DNA from: Monomorium pharaonis
Lineage: Eukaryota; Arthropoda; Insecta; Hymenoptera; Formicidae
Direction: 5' to 3'
Assembly: GCF_013373865.1 (NCBI RefSeq)
Contig: NC_050469.1
Location: 27,141,546-27,205,545 of the forward strand
Length of the DNA stretch: 64,000 bases
Positions 1-10,964 of the stretch are shown here, one piece after another (the stretch's first letter is position 1; every line of letters begins with the position of its first letter). The notes beneath the pieces were generated by a model. The model worked only from the letters and a program-made list of their open reading frames with translations, was not told where the DNA came from and did no database searches. Made by a program: the position numbers and the translations under genes.

Positions 1-500
1 ATTAGCGCTAGCGCTCAATTATACCGTAAATCCGAAACGTGACTTCTAATAATGGAAGTGCTAGATCAGCAAAGACCCATCTCGCTGTGTGCCAAACGCG
101 CGCAAGCGGTGCTGACCGCAGCGGGATGATATGTACACGCGCGCGAATGCACCGCATACACGGAGCGCTACCCACCGTGCAGCTACTTTTATGTCTCGGT
201 CGGAAACGAGACCGGTCGCTGAACCGACGCTCCTTGTTGATAAACAGTCGCGTCGTTCATCTCGGAATTAAGAGGTTTTCTCGAAATACGGTCTCCCGGA
301 GATTTATCTCCCGTTCGCTACCCGATTCCGAGCGTGTTGCTATTTCGCAGTCCCGAATTTATTATGCGCTAGGGCGGCCGGACGATGACAACCACGGGCG
401 TGTATTTCCTCGGGCGCGGGCGCCGGAGATGAAAATTTCTAAATTTGTTTATACGTGTTTATACTGTTTATACGCGAGGTTTTAAGTAGCGATAGTTTAA
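1..500. other. GC-moderate stretch, no gene supported
   Basis: CpG-containing unique sequence. A 148-codon + frame (39-485) starts at GTG, is Arg/Ser-rich and has no recognisable motif, so it is not called. Confidence 0.5.
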
Positions 501-917
501 ATATTCCCCTAAAATTATACCTCAAGTGCTAAATATATCTTAAAAATTAACTCGTGAAAGTACAATAATATTTGACTCAATCGATAATTACATTATCTTG
601 TGTTTTATACTTTTCGTCTTCAGTTTTCGACTTTTATTATGCCACACTGAAATCGTTTGATATAACATAGGCTACTTTTTAGTATTTTAATCTACTTACA
701 CCAAAAGAACGTCGCAGAAAATTCAAAATGTATGCTAATTACAGAAAACAAACTTTATACCCGCCTATTGCGATCGAATATACTTTGTAGTTCACTATAA
801 TCGCCTTTTACAAAAGCGCTGTTGATTGCTCATTTTCATAGTCGGCAGCTTAATTCGTTGCCCGGAACTGCGACGTAAAGCGATCGATAAATGCGGCGGG
901 TGCGAGTCCAGAACAAT

Positions 918-985
<68 letters not shown>
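918..985. repeat. (GA)n microsatellite
   Basis: About 68 bp of almost pure GA; the Arg-Glu and Ser-Leu frames across it are artefacts. Confidence 0.95.
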
Positions 986-988
<3 letters not shown>

Positions 989-1369
989 GAGACAGATAGA
1001 GAGGAAGCGGGCGAATCTGAAAAGTAGCCGGAGAGCGGTCGCCGCCGGAAGGACCGCAGACGCGGCTTGCGGTCCGCGGCCTGTCCCGAGCTTCTCACGA
1101 ACTCTCACTAGTACCCGTCTCTCGCTTCGCAAGCCGTCAACTTGCAAGATTTGAGTGTGAAGATTCGAATTGATTCTCCGGGAACAGAGAGACGGGGTTA
1201 TTTACAGAATCAGTAATTGTCAGTCTCTTCTTGAATCATTTAACTTAGTATCGTAACAGTTACAGTATCTATTAAAAATATTTAATAAAAAAATCTCTCA
1301 GAGAGAAATATTTGTCGTGAAATAATAATTTCGTTAATTAATTGCTAACGAAGCAAATAGCAGATAAAT

Positions 1370-3045
1370 AAGCATGTTGTATTAGAGAAAGGTCGCAAGA
1401 CTGAGATAAATCTCTTAAAGCGGCACCCTTTATTTCTCGATAACATTGTATTATATTAATGCTAATAAAAACATAATCTATTTAAGTAATTAAAAAATAA
1501 AAATCCACAATTTATATATTTATAAGTTTTCCTCTGTCTAAAATATACTAAACACAAATCTCACTAGTATAATCTAGTATAATCTTTATGTATAGTCGCA
1601 TTATGTGTTACATTTTATGAAACAGCATAAAGTATTTATATCGCGGTAAAAAACATCGAAATAAAACCTTCTAAGAATCTTCATATAGATTAACTCGTAA
1701 ATATTTTGTACAAATGACTTATATTAAAGAGAAAGAAAAGAAAAATGTTTATTTCTGATTATGTTGCAAAAACATTAATTATTACAAAACAGCATTATGA
1801 AATAGTAAAATTATAAAAACTGTTATCTGATAGAAGACACTTTCCAGTTTACATTTATGTTTTCAAAGTTTTACTCTTTTTGCTTTTGTTTAAGAAATAC
1901 TGCTCAAAAACAAAGTGGTATGTCAGTATTTAATGATCTTCCTCTATATAACTGAAGAACTTCTAGTTATGATTCATACAAATTGTATGATTGAATCTCA
2001 GAAATTAATATTTCCGTTTGAGAGTTAATTATTCGTGATTTATCTTCGAAATTGGATGACAAATAGATATCAAATTTATTATCTTAATATGTATTGTAAA
2101 AACACAGTATAAAAAGGATGATGGATAGGTATGTGCGCACTTTCGCACGTCAATAGATAATTATATTTGATTGTCGCAAATGTAATAAGGAGACTTCGTA
2201 TAAAATACAAAACATAACAACTTTAAATTAAAAAGAAACGATACAAGGATATTAGAGAAAAATCACCAATACAGACAGTTCTTCTAAAGTAAGTACTGTC
2301 TTATTTCTCAGAAATTAAACATTGCACTTTATTAATATATTAATAAATACAAGATCTGTTTAAATAATTTAAAAAGTATAAATATGTTGTGTATATATAT
2401 TTGTGGTTTTTTTTTCTAAAATATACTAAAAACGAATTCTTTAAAAGCGAGAATAAAATTTGCATAATTTTCTTATGGAAATTATATAGTATAAACGATA
2501 GTGAGTATATTATTGATAATATTAGATCCTTTTTTACATGTTCCTAGCATTTAAAACTGTTTTATTTATATTTTTCTTTGTCTTATTTTTCTGATAATAC
2601 GATTTCTCGATAAACACAAAATCGCTGTACAGCGTATCTATATCTATTAAGTTAGTAACTTAATCTAATCTTTGTATATTATATAATCACATGTTGCGTC
2701 TTGCGGAATAACATGAAACGTTTTTAAGAAGCGATAAAAAACACTTTTTATTAAAGTGAAGGGTTTCTAAAAATCCTCATATATATTAATTTGTAAAAAT
2801 TTTATACAGATTTATATAAAAAGGAACAAAAAGGTAACATAACAAGTAACATCTCTAAAATCTTAATTATTACAAAATTCGAAACAATATTATAAAAATT
2901 ACTACATCATCTGATATATAGAAGGCACTTTCTAATTTATATTGATGTCCTCAAAAATTTATTCTTAGTTTTTGTTTAAGAAATATATAATCCAAAAACA
3001 AAGTGTATATCGATATTGGCGACCTTTCTCTATTACCAATTGGAA
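1370..3045. repeat. Diverged tandem duplication, two AT-rich units
   Basis: Unit 1 (about 1370-1950) and unit 2 (about 2250-3036) share blocks in the same order: TCTAAAATATACTAAA (about 1537 and 2415), TAATCTTTATGTAT versus TAATCTTTGTATAT, TCTAAGAATCTTCATATAGA versus TCTAAAAATCCTCATATATA, and a long tail with AGAAGACACTTTCCAGTTTA (1832) versus AGAAGGCACTTTCTAATTTA (2919) followed by TTTTGTTTAAGAAAT and CAAAAACAAAGTG. Unit 2 is about 200 nt longer. No open frame of note. It could be an old local duplication or two copies of a degenerate transposon. Confidence 0.6.
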
Positions 3046-3099
3046 GATGTTATTACATATACCTATTGAATATTAAATGGGAAAAAAAACATTCGTGAC

Positions 3100-3900
3100 A
3101 ATGCCTCACTCTTTTTACAGGACGGCTACACCCTTGGTAGACGACCTCTACGTAACACTCACCACCCTTCGGGGCGCGTCGCTATACATATAGCGTGAGA
3201 GAAAAGTAGGTCGTATCCGAGGGTTACCTGCGAAACAGCCTCGAGACCGATCAAAATCAACGTCGCCGCGAGCGCACGCCCGCCGTAGGCTCGCCGGGGT
3301 GGTCGATTCGAAGGGTGGCTGGCAGTTGGCTGGATGTTTGGCTCGCCTATGGAGGACGGGCGCGTCGTTGGGTCAGGGTCGCCGCCACGAGAGAGAACGG
3401 GAAAGTCGATAGGGAAATCGGGTTGCCACCCGTACTGGCGGCGGATAGTCGATATATCGGCCAACGTAGCCGAGGCACTTCCACGGGGAGAGATAATCGA
3501 AGAGAGTTCGTTATGTGGAATATTTTACGAGGGATTCCGGGCGCTACAAGGGGAGGACGGACGCGAAAGAGAGAGGGGGATTATTGTCTCCTCAATCCTC
3601 GGCTTTCTACAATTTCGAGAATTTCCGTTACAGCGGAATTATTTTTTCGAGCTGTTGGAATTAATGTCACTCGCGAGGTTTATTTCTGATCGAGTGGGAA
3701 GTAAAATATCGCCGACTCTTTTTATCGTTGCAATGTGTGCTCTTTCTTGCGACACAAGTGTAAATATTTGTGTGATGTCGCGATGAACGTTTACCGTTAA
3801 ACGGAGACACATTGTAACGCAGACGACTCGGCGAGACAGCATTTCTCTTTTTTAATCGCGTTGACATATTAAATTACTGGTACAAATGTGTGCGTAAACA
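3100..3900. other. GC islet with overlapping open frames, no gene called
   Basis: Three overlapping frames of 101-150 codons are open here, including a + strand ATG frame at 3334-3786. A strong minus-strand donor TTTCGCAG|GTAACC lies near 3229, just after an open stretch GGRALAATLILIGLEAVSQ. The frame lacks an ATG, so this could at most be an internal exon or promoter-proximal CpG-rich DNA. Confidence 0.3.
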
Positions 3901-4590
3901 AATAAAAAAAACTGTTATGTCACGGTGTAGCTCCGGGTTATGATATTATCGAAATACTTTTCTGTTTTAGGATTCTTTTTACGTTTATACTTTCTCCCTC
4001 CTTTGCGTGAGTTTAAAAAAACCTACAAAAGAGAGAGAGAAAGAAAAAGAGAGTTAGAGAGAAATTTTGCTCCTTTTCTTTCTTTTTATTATATGTAAAC
4101 AAGATAAGAAAAAGTTATATGTTTCTTGACGCTTAGCGAAAAAGTGAAAAAAAATATAGACCCAACGTACGTTACGCAATAAGACGAAGATGTTATTTTA
4201 TTACCGACTCGACCTAGATTTTTCACACGAAACCGCCAACCCTTGTGCTTTCGTCGCGACTCGACGTCGCGTAGACGCGGTCGGCACCGCTTTCGGCATC
4301 GGTGTGCGCCATGGATTGTGACGTCAACACGTGACGAGGCTCGCGTAGTTATGTCGCGGTTAGTGTGTGCGCGTAGCCGTCGACCATTGGCGTAGCTTCG
4401 CCTCAAATTCCCTTCGCGTTTTGCTTCAAACTCTCGTAATCATAATTCATTAATTATATGATAATCGTATGATTCTCATAGAGAATCTCGTAGGACGTCG
4501 TAGGTATTTTCGTAGGTAAATCGCAATGATTCTCGTAGAGAATAAAATATTTCGCTATAGATTTAACAAGCTACATTTAGAATATCTTAA
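3900..4590. other. Mixed non-coding stretch
   Basis: A purine-rich run (about 4028-4062) and CpG-containing unique DNA at 4200-4400; repeated AATCTCGTAG/ATTCTCGTAG motifs at 4437-4545. No gene seen. Confidence 0.5.
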
Positions 4591-4598
4591 CGCTATTC

Positions 4599-4748
4599 CT
4601 TGTAAAAATGTAACACTGGTTAGTATTAATTGGCCAATAATTGATACTTATTTTAAGTATTAAAAGCACTGTTGTTAGATACTTTCAAAATAAGTATAAT
4701 TACTGGCCAATTTAAATACTGTCTAGTGTTGTATTTTTATATTACAAG
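4599..4748. mobile_element. MITE-like fold-back element, family 1 copy 1
   Basis: The whole 150 bp folds on itself. The left arm has GTATTAATTGGCCAATAATT and ATACTTATTTTAAGTAT; the right arm has AAAATAAGTATAATTACTGG and CCAATTTAAATACT. The ends are CTTGTAA and TTACAAG. A second copy lies at 7533-7697. There is no coding capacity. It abuts another fold-back element. Confidence 0.6.
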
Positions 4749-4908
4749 ACCTACAATGTCAGCAGGAGTGATGGAGTAGGAGTAAGAAGTAAGAAATATG
4801 AAATGAGATTTGCCCATTTCGTTTACTCCCGGTTTTTAATTGGTCAATTGTTACTCTTACTCCTTACTCCATTACTTCTGCTGATATTGTAGTCCTTGCA
4901 TAAAGGGT
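4743..4908. mobile_element. MITE-like fold-back element, family 2
   Basis: The left arm begins CTACAATGTCAGCAGGAGTG and continues with GGAGTAGGAGTAAG; the right arm contains TTACTCCATTACTTCTGC and ends GATATTGTAG (core 4751-4892). The arms are about 45-50 bp with a loop of about 55 bp. The match weakly extends outward (ACAAGACC versus GGACTTGC). It is immediately adjacent to the family 1 copy. Confidence 0.55.
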
Positions 4909-5198
4909 TGTTTTATTGATAGTAGAAGAAAAAATCTGTAACAAGAAAAATGAAATCATTAACCCACCGCAGACCACATAAGGATTTGAGGATTTCGACG
5001 ATTTTTTAACTTTGAATTATTTCACTGATTTTGCCTCAGACATGTGCAAAGAAAAGTGGAATAAAAAACATCTTGGGTCATATAATTGTACAATCGTATT
5101 CTTAAATGTTAAAAAAGTATTTTTTAGTCAGATTTTTTAGAGCCCAAAAGCTCTTTGAAAAACGCAACCATTCCTCACTAAACCAGGCTAATAAAGAA

Positions 5199-5292
5199 AG
5201 CTCTTCAATTCTCAAGAAAATTTAAAAAATTATAAAACTATATAAAAGCAAAGTTTTATAATTTTTTAAATTTTCTTGAGAATGGAGGAGCT
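5199..5292. mobile_element. Near-perfect 40-bp-arm inverted repeat
   Basis: Left arm 5199-5238 (AGCTCTTCAATTCTCAAGAA onward) and right arm 5253-5292 (ending AATGGAGGAGCT) pair with about 2 mismatches in 40 and a 14-nt loop. Weaker pairing extends outward to about 5180 and 5310, where a (CA)n tract starts. It could be a short MITE; a transcribed hairpin would also fold well. Confidence 0.6.
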
Positions 5293-5309
5293 TTTTTTGT
5301 TAAACTGGG

Positions 5310-5310
<1 letters not shown>

Positions 5311-5347
<37 letters not shown>
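5311..5347. repeat. (CA)n microsatellite
   Basis: Pure CA run directly after the fold-back repeat ending near 5310. Confidence 0.95.
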
Positions 5348-5349
<2 letters not shown>

Positions 5350-5899
5350 CATATAATACTATTACATGTAATTTTAATATGTATTTTATGTTTTATTTAA
5401 CTCTCTATAATTATATAAAATGGCATAAATATAAATAAACATATGAACATTATATGAACATACAATAAACACGACAATAAATTTTCTTTATGAAACTTCG
5501 TTGTCTTTTTTTATTGGTAATTTAAAAAATGACACATGCTTCAAGGGTTAATTTTATTTCTTCAGAATAAATTGGAGCAGCAAAAAAATAGTTTATTATA
5601 TACCGAAATGTTCTCTGTGTGTATCACTAAGCTTCATAATTCTCCTCTCCCCCCCCCCCCCCGAGTTGAGAATCCTTCCTTCTAAGTGATGAAATTCAGA
5701 TAGTCCGCGGAAGAATCTCAAGAGCGAGTGTCGTAACTTGTCACAGCATGAAAGATAAAATCCGAATAGTTTACGTTCACACGACATTCTTTTGCGCGCT
5801 CTAGATTTACTTGCCAGAATCTATTAACATAAATCGAGGATCACCCTGAACATACATAACATCTTCCTTCAGTTCCAACGTGAAGTCTAAGATCGTAGC

Positions 5900-5987
5900 A
5901 TGCTCTCTCTAATTCGTAATATCTCATCATTGTCACGATTTATCTCTGCCGCTCTATTGTTCACATCGGCGGACAATGATTCACACC
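5900..5987 (+). CDS. Candidate first coding exon with signal peptide
   Basis: The ATG has A at -3 and opens MLSLIRNISSLSRFISAALL, then FTSADNDSH. This looks like a cleavable signal peptide (a basic residue near the start, a hydrophobic core, then small residues). After 29 codons and one base it meets a consensus donor, CACC|GTAAGTCTAG (GT at 5988-5989). If the splice is not used, the frame continues into a GC-rich, Arg-rich stretch that looks non-coding. No partner exon was identified downstream on this strand. Signal-peptide-like openings arise by chance, so this rests on the joint occurrence of start context, hydrophobic core and donor. Confidence 0.25.
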
Positions 5988-7204
5988 GTAAGTCTAGACG
6001 TCGTTATTTCCCGGAAAAGGTAATAGACACGTGCACCGCGGCGGAATGTTCGCGTATCGCACCGGCCTTCGTCGCGCTATCGCGAGTAACGTTGCGTCAC
6101 CGGCGCGGCGGGCCGCCGTCGTTACGTCATCGCGCGTATATTCTAGTTTCCACCCGCGAGTCACAAATCCCCATGACATATGGGCACCGCTCACGAATCT
6201 GGCCCCCACCCTCGTTTTCCCAAAATATCAATAGCGTATAACCGATTGCCGCGGAAAGTAGGTACTGTACAAATGCCACTTAGCACGTCTGGACAACGTT
6301 ATTTTATAACGTCGGCGTTTCGGGCTCGTTGACCTCGTTTCCACTTGACTGCGGGGCGATCGAAACGGAGATTCTTCCCTTCGGTAGAATCTTGACGAGA
6401 GACCTGACTTTGACTTCTACGAGGGTTTCATTAAACGATTTTAACGAAATGACAAAAATGTGTTACGGCACGACCGCGTGGCTATTTTTACTCGTCGTGT
6501 GTCGCACAGGAGAAAAGCGAAAAATGGGAGACCGAGGGCGATCTCGAGCAATCTCTAATTGATAATAACACGGTTCTGCTGCAGATACGAGCCAAGAAAT
6601 CAATCCGCGTGAACGAGTAATTCCGACGGTCACGGATCGAAAGGTTTCAACCGAACGATTTGTCACGACGCGTGTCACGCTTGACGTGTTTACCTCACCG
6701 ACACGCGCACACATACCTCCACTGCACCGGGGGGTGAAAGGAAGGGAGGGGGGAGGGCGAAAACATGACCGGGAATCTCGATTCGCGATTCTGCGGCCCG
6801 CGTCGGAATTCGAACGGGCGTACCGCGGCGAGACATACGCGGCCTCTGTTTGCCTACTTGTCTCTCCCGATTGTTTTTCCAGTTGGTAAACGCGCCAGTT
6901 GCCTCTCAGTTTTCTGTTTTTTTTTTTCCCCCGTTCTTTTTTTCACACACGCACACACGGAGCTCGCCCTGTTTTTCACGATCGTGGGAGAAGCGTTCGC
7001 GCGCGTTGATCGGCGGCGCGCCGCGTCGCGTCGCCGATTTGGCAGCGGCGCCAATGCGCGCCGTACTTGGACGTCGCCCAAACGTAATAAATTGCAAATC
7101 AGGTCATTGCTTCCCCGCTCGCGGGCGCGAGCTTTAACGTTACCGGGGGAAGCCCGGGTGTCGCTTGATCCGCGGGGGTTGCACAGCGGTAGCGGACGCG
7201 TAAC

Positions 7205-7231
7205 CGTCGCGTCGCGTCGCGTCGCGTCGCA
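7205..7231. repeat. (GTCGC)n pentanucleotide repeat
   Basis: About five GTCGC units in a CpG-dense region. Confidence 0.85.
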
Positions 7232-7532
7232 TCTCGTTGGCTTCGCGGTGGTTTAGTAGTGCATTCTCTCGCTCCACGATACCCCCACGACGCCATCGGC
7301 GACGACGGGACGGTGGATAAACACACTGCTATCCGACGTCGTATACGGTCGCGACACGCCACGCCACGCCACGTCGTCGTGGCACTTTCCACAGAGACGA
7401 CGGCAACGGCGACGAAGCCGTTCCGTGTCGTGGAAAATGCTGGCGTGCCGTTCAATTCTTCCGTTTAATCCGTTCGATTAATCTTCCCTCGGGCTGGCTT
7501 CACTCGCCCGAGCTGCTAAATTGCTCGTTTCG

Positions 7533-7697
7533 CGCCCTTATAAAGATGTAATACTAAATATAAAAAAAAATACTGGCCAGTAATTATTACTTATTTGCAG
7601 TATTAAAAATAATTCACAGCAGTGTTTTTAATTCTTAAAATAAGTATTGATTACTGGCCAATTTAATACTACCCAGTTTTACATTCGTACAAGGGCG
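7533..7697. mobile_element. MITE-like fold-back element, family 1 copy 2
   Basis: The terminal repeats are CGCCCTTATAAAGATGTAA and its near-complement TTACATTCGTACAAGGGCG. Internal arms carry TACTGGCCAGTAATTATTAC and TAAGTATTGATTACTGGCCA. It shares the TACTGGCCAATTTAA core and GTTTTACAT end with the copy at 4599, so this is a dispersed repeat family rather than a one-off palindrome. Confidence 0.65.
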
Positions 7698-8495
7698 AGA
7701 TTACCCATAAAATAATAAAATAAGAAACAAACGAATGATGCTATCTCGAAATGATAATTACAATCAATCTGATTGTTCTGTGGATCTAAAAAAAAAATCA
7801 GTTCGAAGTATTAATACTAATCGGCGAGGTTTCTTTTGCAAAGAAAGGAGTGCGAGGTAAAACGAGAGAAACCTTGGCAGTCCGCGAAGAAGTAACCGGA
7901 GTCGACTGCAAGATGCACCAGACATAATATTTACTCCTATCTCGACTAATCTCTCCTCTCTTTTACGGTCCGCTATCTACATTCAATGGTTTCATCACTA
8001 TCTTCGACCAAGAAGGTCGACCGGAAGGTTAAGCGAGTACTTCGCATTCTGAAAAGGCATCGAAGAGACGTCAATTGAGAGTACTCTTTCTAATGAAATT
8101 TGATACCAGCTTATTTAATCACAGTTATTATTGTATTACTAAACGATATCGATCACACATACCTTCACGATATTTAATTGCCACTATTCCGGGTAGGCAA
8201 TAGGCATTATAATAGTATAAGCGATATATTCAATGTAATAATAAAATCGGAGTGAAAAGATCGAGAGCGAATCCTAATAAGATTGCATCGAGAGATAACG
8301 GTATTCTGTAATTAATTTTAGAAGTTTGATTTAGAAGTTTGACTATTATTCCTCTCGCGGTGAAATCTCGACTGCAAGATAAATGTATTTGTAGCTACAT
8401 TAAATTTAGAAGAAGACTACAACTAAAGCAGTAAAATTGAAAACAAAATTAAGTTTCCTGCAGTATTTTAATTTTGACGTAAAAAAAAAATCATT

Positions 8496-8972
8496 TTATG
8501 CGCAAAAAACGTAAAATTTTCCGTAAATTACGAAATCACCGACGACCAAAGTTGCACAAGGGGGAGAATATCGGGAAGAAGGGATCTCTGCTCGTGGGGA
8601 AATTTTCGACGTTGCAGTCGTAGCATTCCGAAGTCGCTCGGAGCATCTGTATGCACGCGGCGGAGGCGGCGGCGGCGGCGGCTCGTGTGTGTTGCAATCT
8701 GGCGCGGATCGGGGCGCGAGATAAGGACGAGAGGATGCGCGACCGAGAGGAGCAAAGGAAGCCGCATCCTCTCGGCCTCCGCCAGAGCGTAGAACAGCGT
8801 CGTCGTCGTCGTCGTCGTCGTCGTCGCTGTAGTCGTCGTCAACGGCGTCGGCGCGCGCGCGGGAATAAGGGCGGTCCCGTAGTAGTACGCCGTAATCTAA
8901 TTTGCGATGCAATCTAGAATAACAATGGTCCGCGTCGCGGCGGCGACGGCGGAAAGGGGGCAGGCGTGACGG
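8496..8972 (-). CDS. Candidate terminal exon with Asp and Pro runs
   Basis: If exon B is spliced at 10964, the next exon must start in phase 0. An acceptor-like CGTACAG (AG at 8974-8973) opens a phase-0 frame of 158 codons ending in TAA at 8498-8496. The frame reads PSRLPPFRRRRRDADHCYSR, then a run of nine Asp from a GAC repeat (about 8799-8827), a mixed stretch (FAPLGRASSRPYLAPR), eight Pro, and an ordinary C-terminus (LVVGDFVIYGKFYVFCA). The acceptor's pyrimidine tract is poor, and a better-looking acceptor at 8915-8914 is in the wrong phase. I see no clear AATAAA just downstream on this strand. The open frame may be a by-product of GC-rich repeats. Low confidence. Confidence 0.25.
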   Translation of the reverse strand, partial: PSRLPPFRRRRRDADHCYSRLHRKLDYGVLLRDRPYSRARADAVDDDYSDDDDDDDDDAVLRSGGGREDAASFAPLGRASSRPYLAPRSAPDCNTHEPPPPPPPPRAYRCSERLRNATTATSKISPRAEIPSSRYSPPCATLVVGDFVIYGKFYVFCA

Positions 8973-10262
8973 CTGTACGAAACGCATCGCAACGTCTCGC
9001 CGCCACCGTCGCCACGACGTCGTCGGCGAGAAGGAGGATAGAACTTCCCGCCGCCGCCGCCGCCGACTCTCCTCGGCGTAATCACGGGACCGGTAACTTC
9101 CAAATTAAGTTCCCCATCGCCCGATGCCGATGGAAACCTAAAAGCGCGCAGTGGACGCGCGCACAGACCGTCGACGTCCCCCGTGTGTACCCTCGGGGCT
9201 CTCGGAAAGCCGGAGGAAAGGGCCTCCCTCCGCTACCGATCGATCCCGCCGGGTATCTCTCGCCACCATCGGGACGATGCGTCGCTGCTTATGCCAATTA
9301 TCTTTGGGGAAATTGTTTAACGAACATATCCCCAGGTATAAGTTCGCGCGAAGGAAACACTTTATCGATTATCAGCAAACATTTGCGAAATAATTCTTTG
9401 ATGCAATTAAATATTTTTCGAAAAGGTGTATTGTCAGATAGTCTTTCTAGAATATATAGTAAAATTTACTTTGCCGATTTTTTCGATTGAAAGCGTATTA
9501 GAGTTGACATGTTAAATGTTTCAACGAGAGTGAGGATTGAAACGTTATTAATGAGTTATATTACATCAAGTTACGTAATGATAAAGCGAGTTCTAGACTA
9601 CATGTGCGATTTGTGGTGATTCGTGCCCTTTGATTTCGTCGACAGAGCCGCTTTGCCGGTGAATTGGCGCGTATGATGAATGACGAATGCGAGCTTGATG
9701 AATACGTCCATTTACACTATTCGCAAATCTCATACATGAAGTTCGTATGGCCAATTATGAATTTCCAATCGCGCGCATAGTCCGGCGCAAGCTTAAAGGA
9801 TTTATTTTATGCAAGACAATAGGTCGACGCCCCGCAAGGTCTTCATCTCCCCAGCGGAGCTACAATGCTATTATCGGTTACGATTACTGCAGGTGCAGCC
9901 TCGTGAATCACCCTCCTCGTCCCAGATTTCCGCGTTATCGCGTTTGAAATAATTGAATCGGGAGGCAGAAAAAGTGTGGAAGAATGAAAAGTTATGCGAG
10001 GCCACGAGCGTAGTCTCTGCCTTTCTAGAGAGGCGGAGAAGTGATTTAAAAAAAAAAAAGGGGGGGGAAGAAAAAACCAACGCAGGCCGGTTAGATGCAG
10101 CTATGCCAGGCGACCAAGTCGGCAGGCCGGCTGCCGTGATTAGATATCGGGAAGCTTTTTCCTAGATAGCCTCCGACGTTCCACGAATCGTGTAATAATC
10201 TCACCGAAGGTCGACAGTAACGTCGCCGATAACCGCCACCTCTACTGGATGGGAAATCGCGC

Positions 10263-10294
10263 TTCCTTCCCTCCCCCCTCCCACCCCACCCCCC
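10263..10294 (-). other. C-rich run, G-quadruplex potential on the minus strand
   Basis: CTTCCCTCCCCCCTCCCACC then CCACCCCCCC on the + strand gives four or more G tracts on the minus strand. Confidence 0.6.
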
Positions 10295-10674
10295 CGTTCT
10301 CATCACCGCGTGACTACTCTCTGTGCGCCCGCTAGTCTGTATTATAACGACAACGGCGCATCTATTGCCCGCGACGGGAAAGAGAGAAATGAAGAAAAAA
10401 AAAAAGCGCTGACGATAGTGGCGTGTGCCTTTTGGACCCGTGACGTGCGATATCGGGAATGCGTAATAAGACCGGCGATTGTTCAGCGAACGATGCCGGG
10501 CAGCGAGAAAGTAATGAGAGAGAAGAATTGTTCCGGGGAGAGAATGCGATAGGCGTGCGACGTCCGTTCGAGCCGTTATTTGTAAAGAAGCTATTCGACG
10601 AACTCGGTCAACTCTGCTAAAATTAGTACAACGTATACAGTTTCAACGAATATGCGGAAGTGTTGCTCCTCGCT

Positions 10675-10680
10675 TTTATT
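10675..10680 (-). promoter_or_regulatory. Possible polyadenylation signal for the read-through end of exon B
   Basis: AATAAA on the minus strand, about 190 nt beyond the stop codon at 10871-10869 reached if exon B is not spliced at GTGAGT. The spacing suits a short 3' UTR. AATAAA is common in AT-rich DNA, so this is only supportive. Confidence 0.3.
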
Positions 10681-10964
10681 TCGAACAGCTTCCAGATATA
10701 TGTGATAACACACGTATAAATCCATCAGTGACGCAACTCACTGCTGATTCTCCTGGTTAGCGTAATAAATTTGTCTTGATGTTCTCCAACGTTAAACATT
10801 TCGAAAGAGACGCGTATAGAAATAAGTGCTCCCTCCCCTTAATTGCGTTATTTTCGCCTTTAATTATATTATCGGCGAAATGGAAATCGAGCCTCTACAT
10901 TGTTCGTGGAAACTAAGTTTTCCTCAAAGTTCCCGCGCATCTTCGATAATGAAATGGTACTCAC

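Larger units (their letters stand above)
5300..8490. other. AT-rich flanks around a CpG-dense block, mostly without genes
   Basis: A poly-C run lies at 5649-5662. 6000-7480 is CpG-dense and holds many overlapping Arg-rich frames that look non-coding. 7700-8490 is AT-rich and I see nothing in it. The exceptions, the signal-peptide candidate at 5900 and the MITE at 7533, are listed separately. Confidence 0.5.
8980..10960. other. Candidate 3' intron or downstream flank of the membrane-protein gene
   Basis: CpG-rich to about 9300 and 9600-10550, AT-rich between. A 174-codon + frame (8966-9490) starts at GTG with no recognisable product. It is an intron if exon B splices to 8972, otherwise 3' flank. 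Confidence 0.4.

Noticed and set aside
39..485. 148-codon + strand frame
   Set aside because: GTG start, no recognisable domain, no splice or signal evidence.
8966..9490. 174-codon + strand frame
   Set aside because: Starts at GTG, changes abruptly from Arg/Ala-rich to AT-coded residues with base composition, and has no motif.
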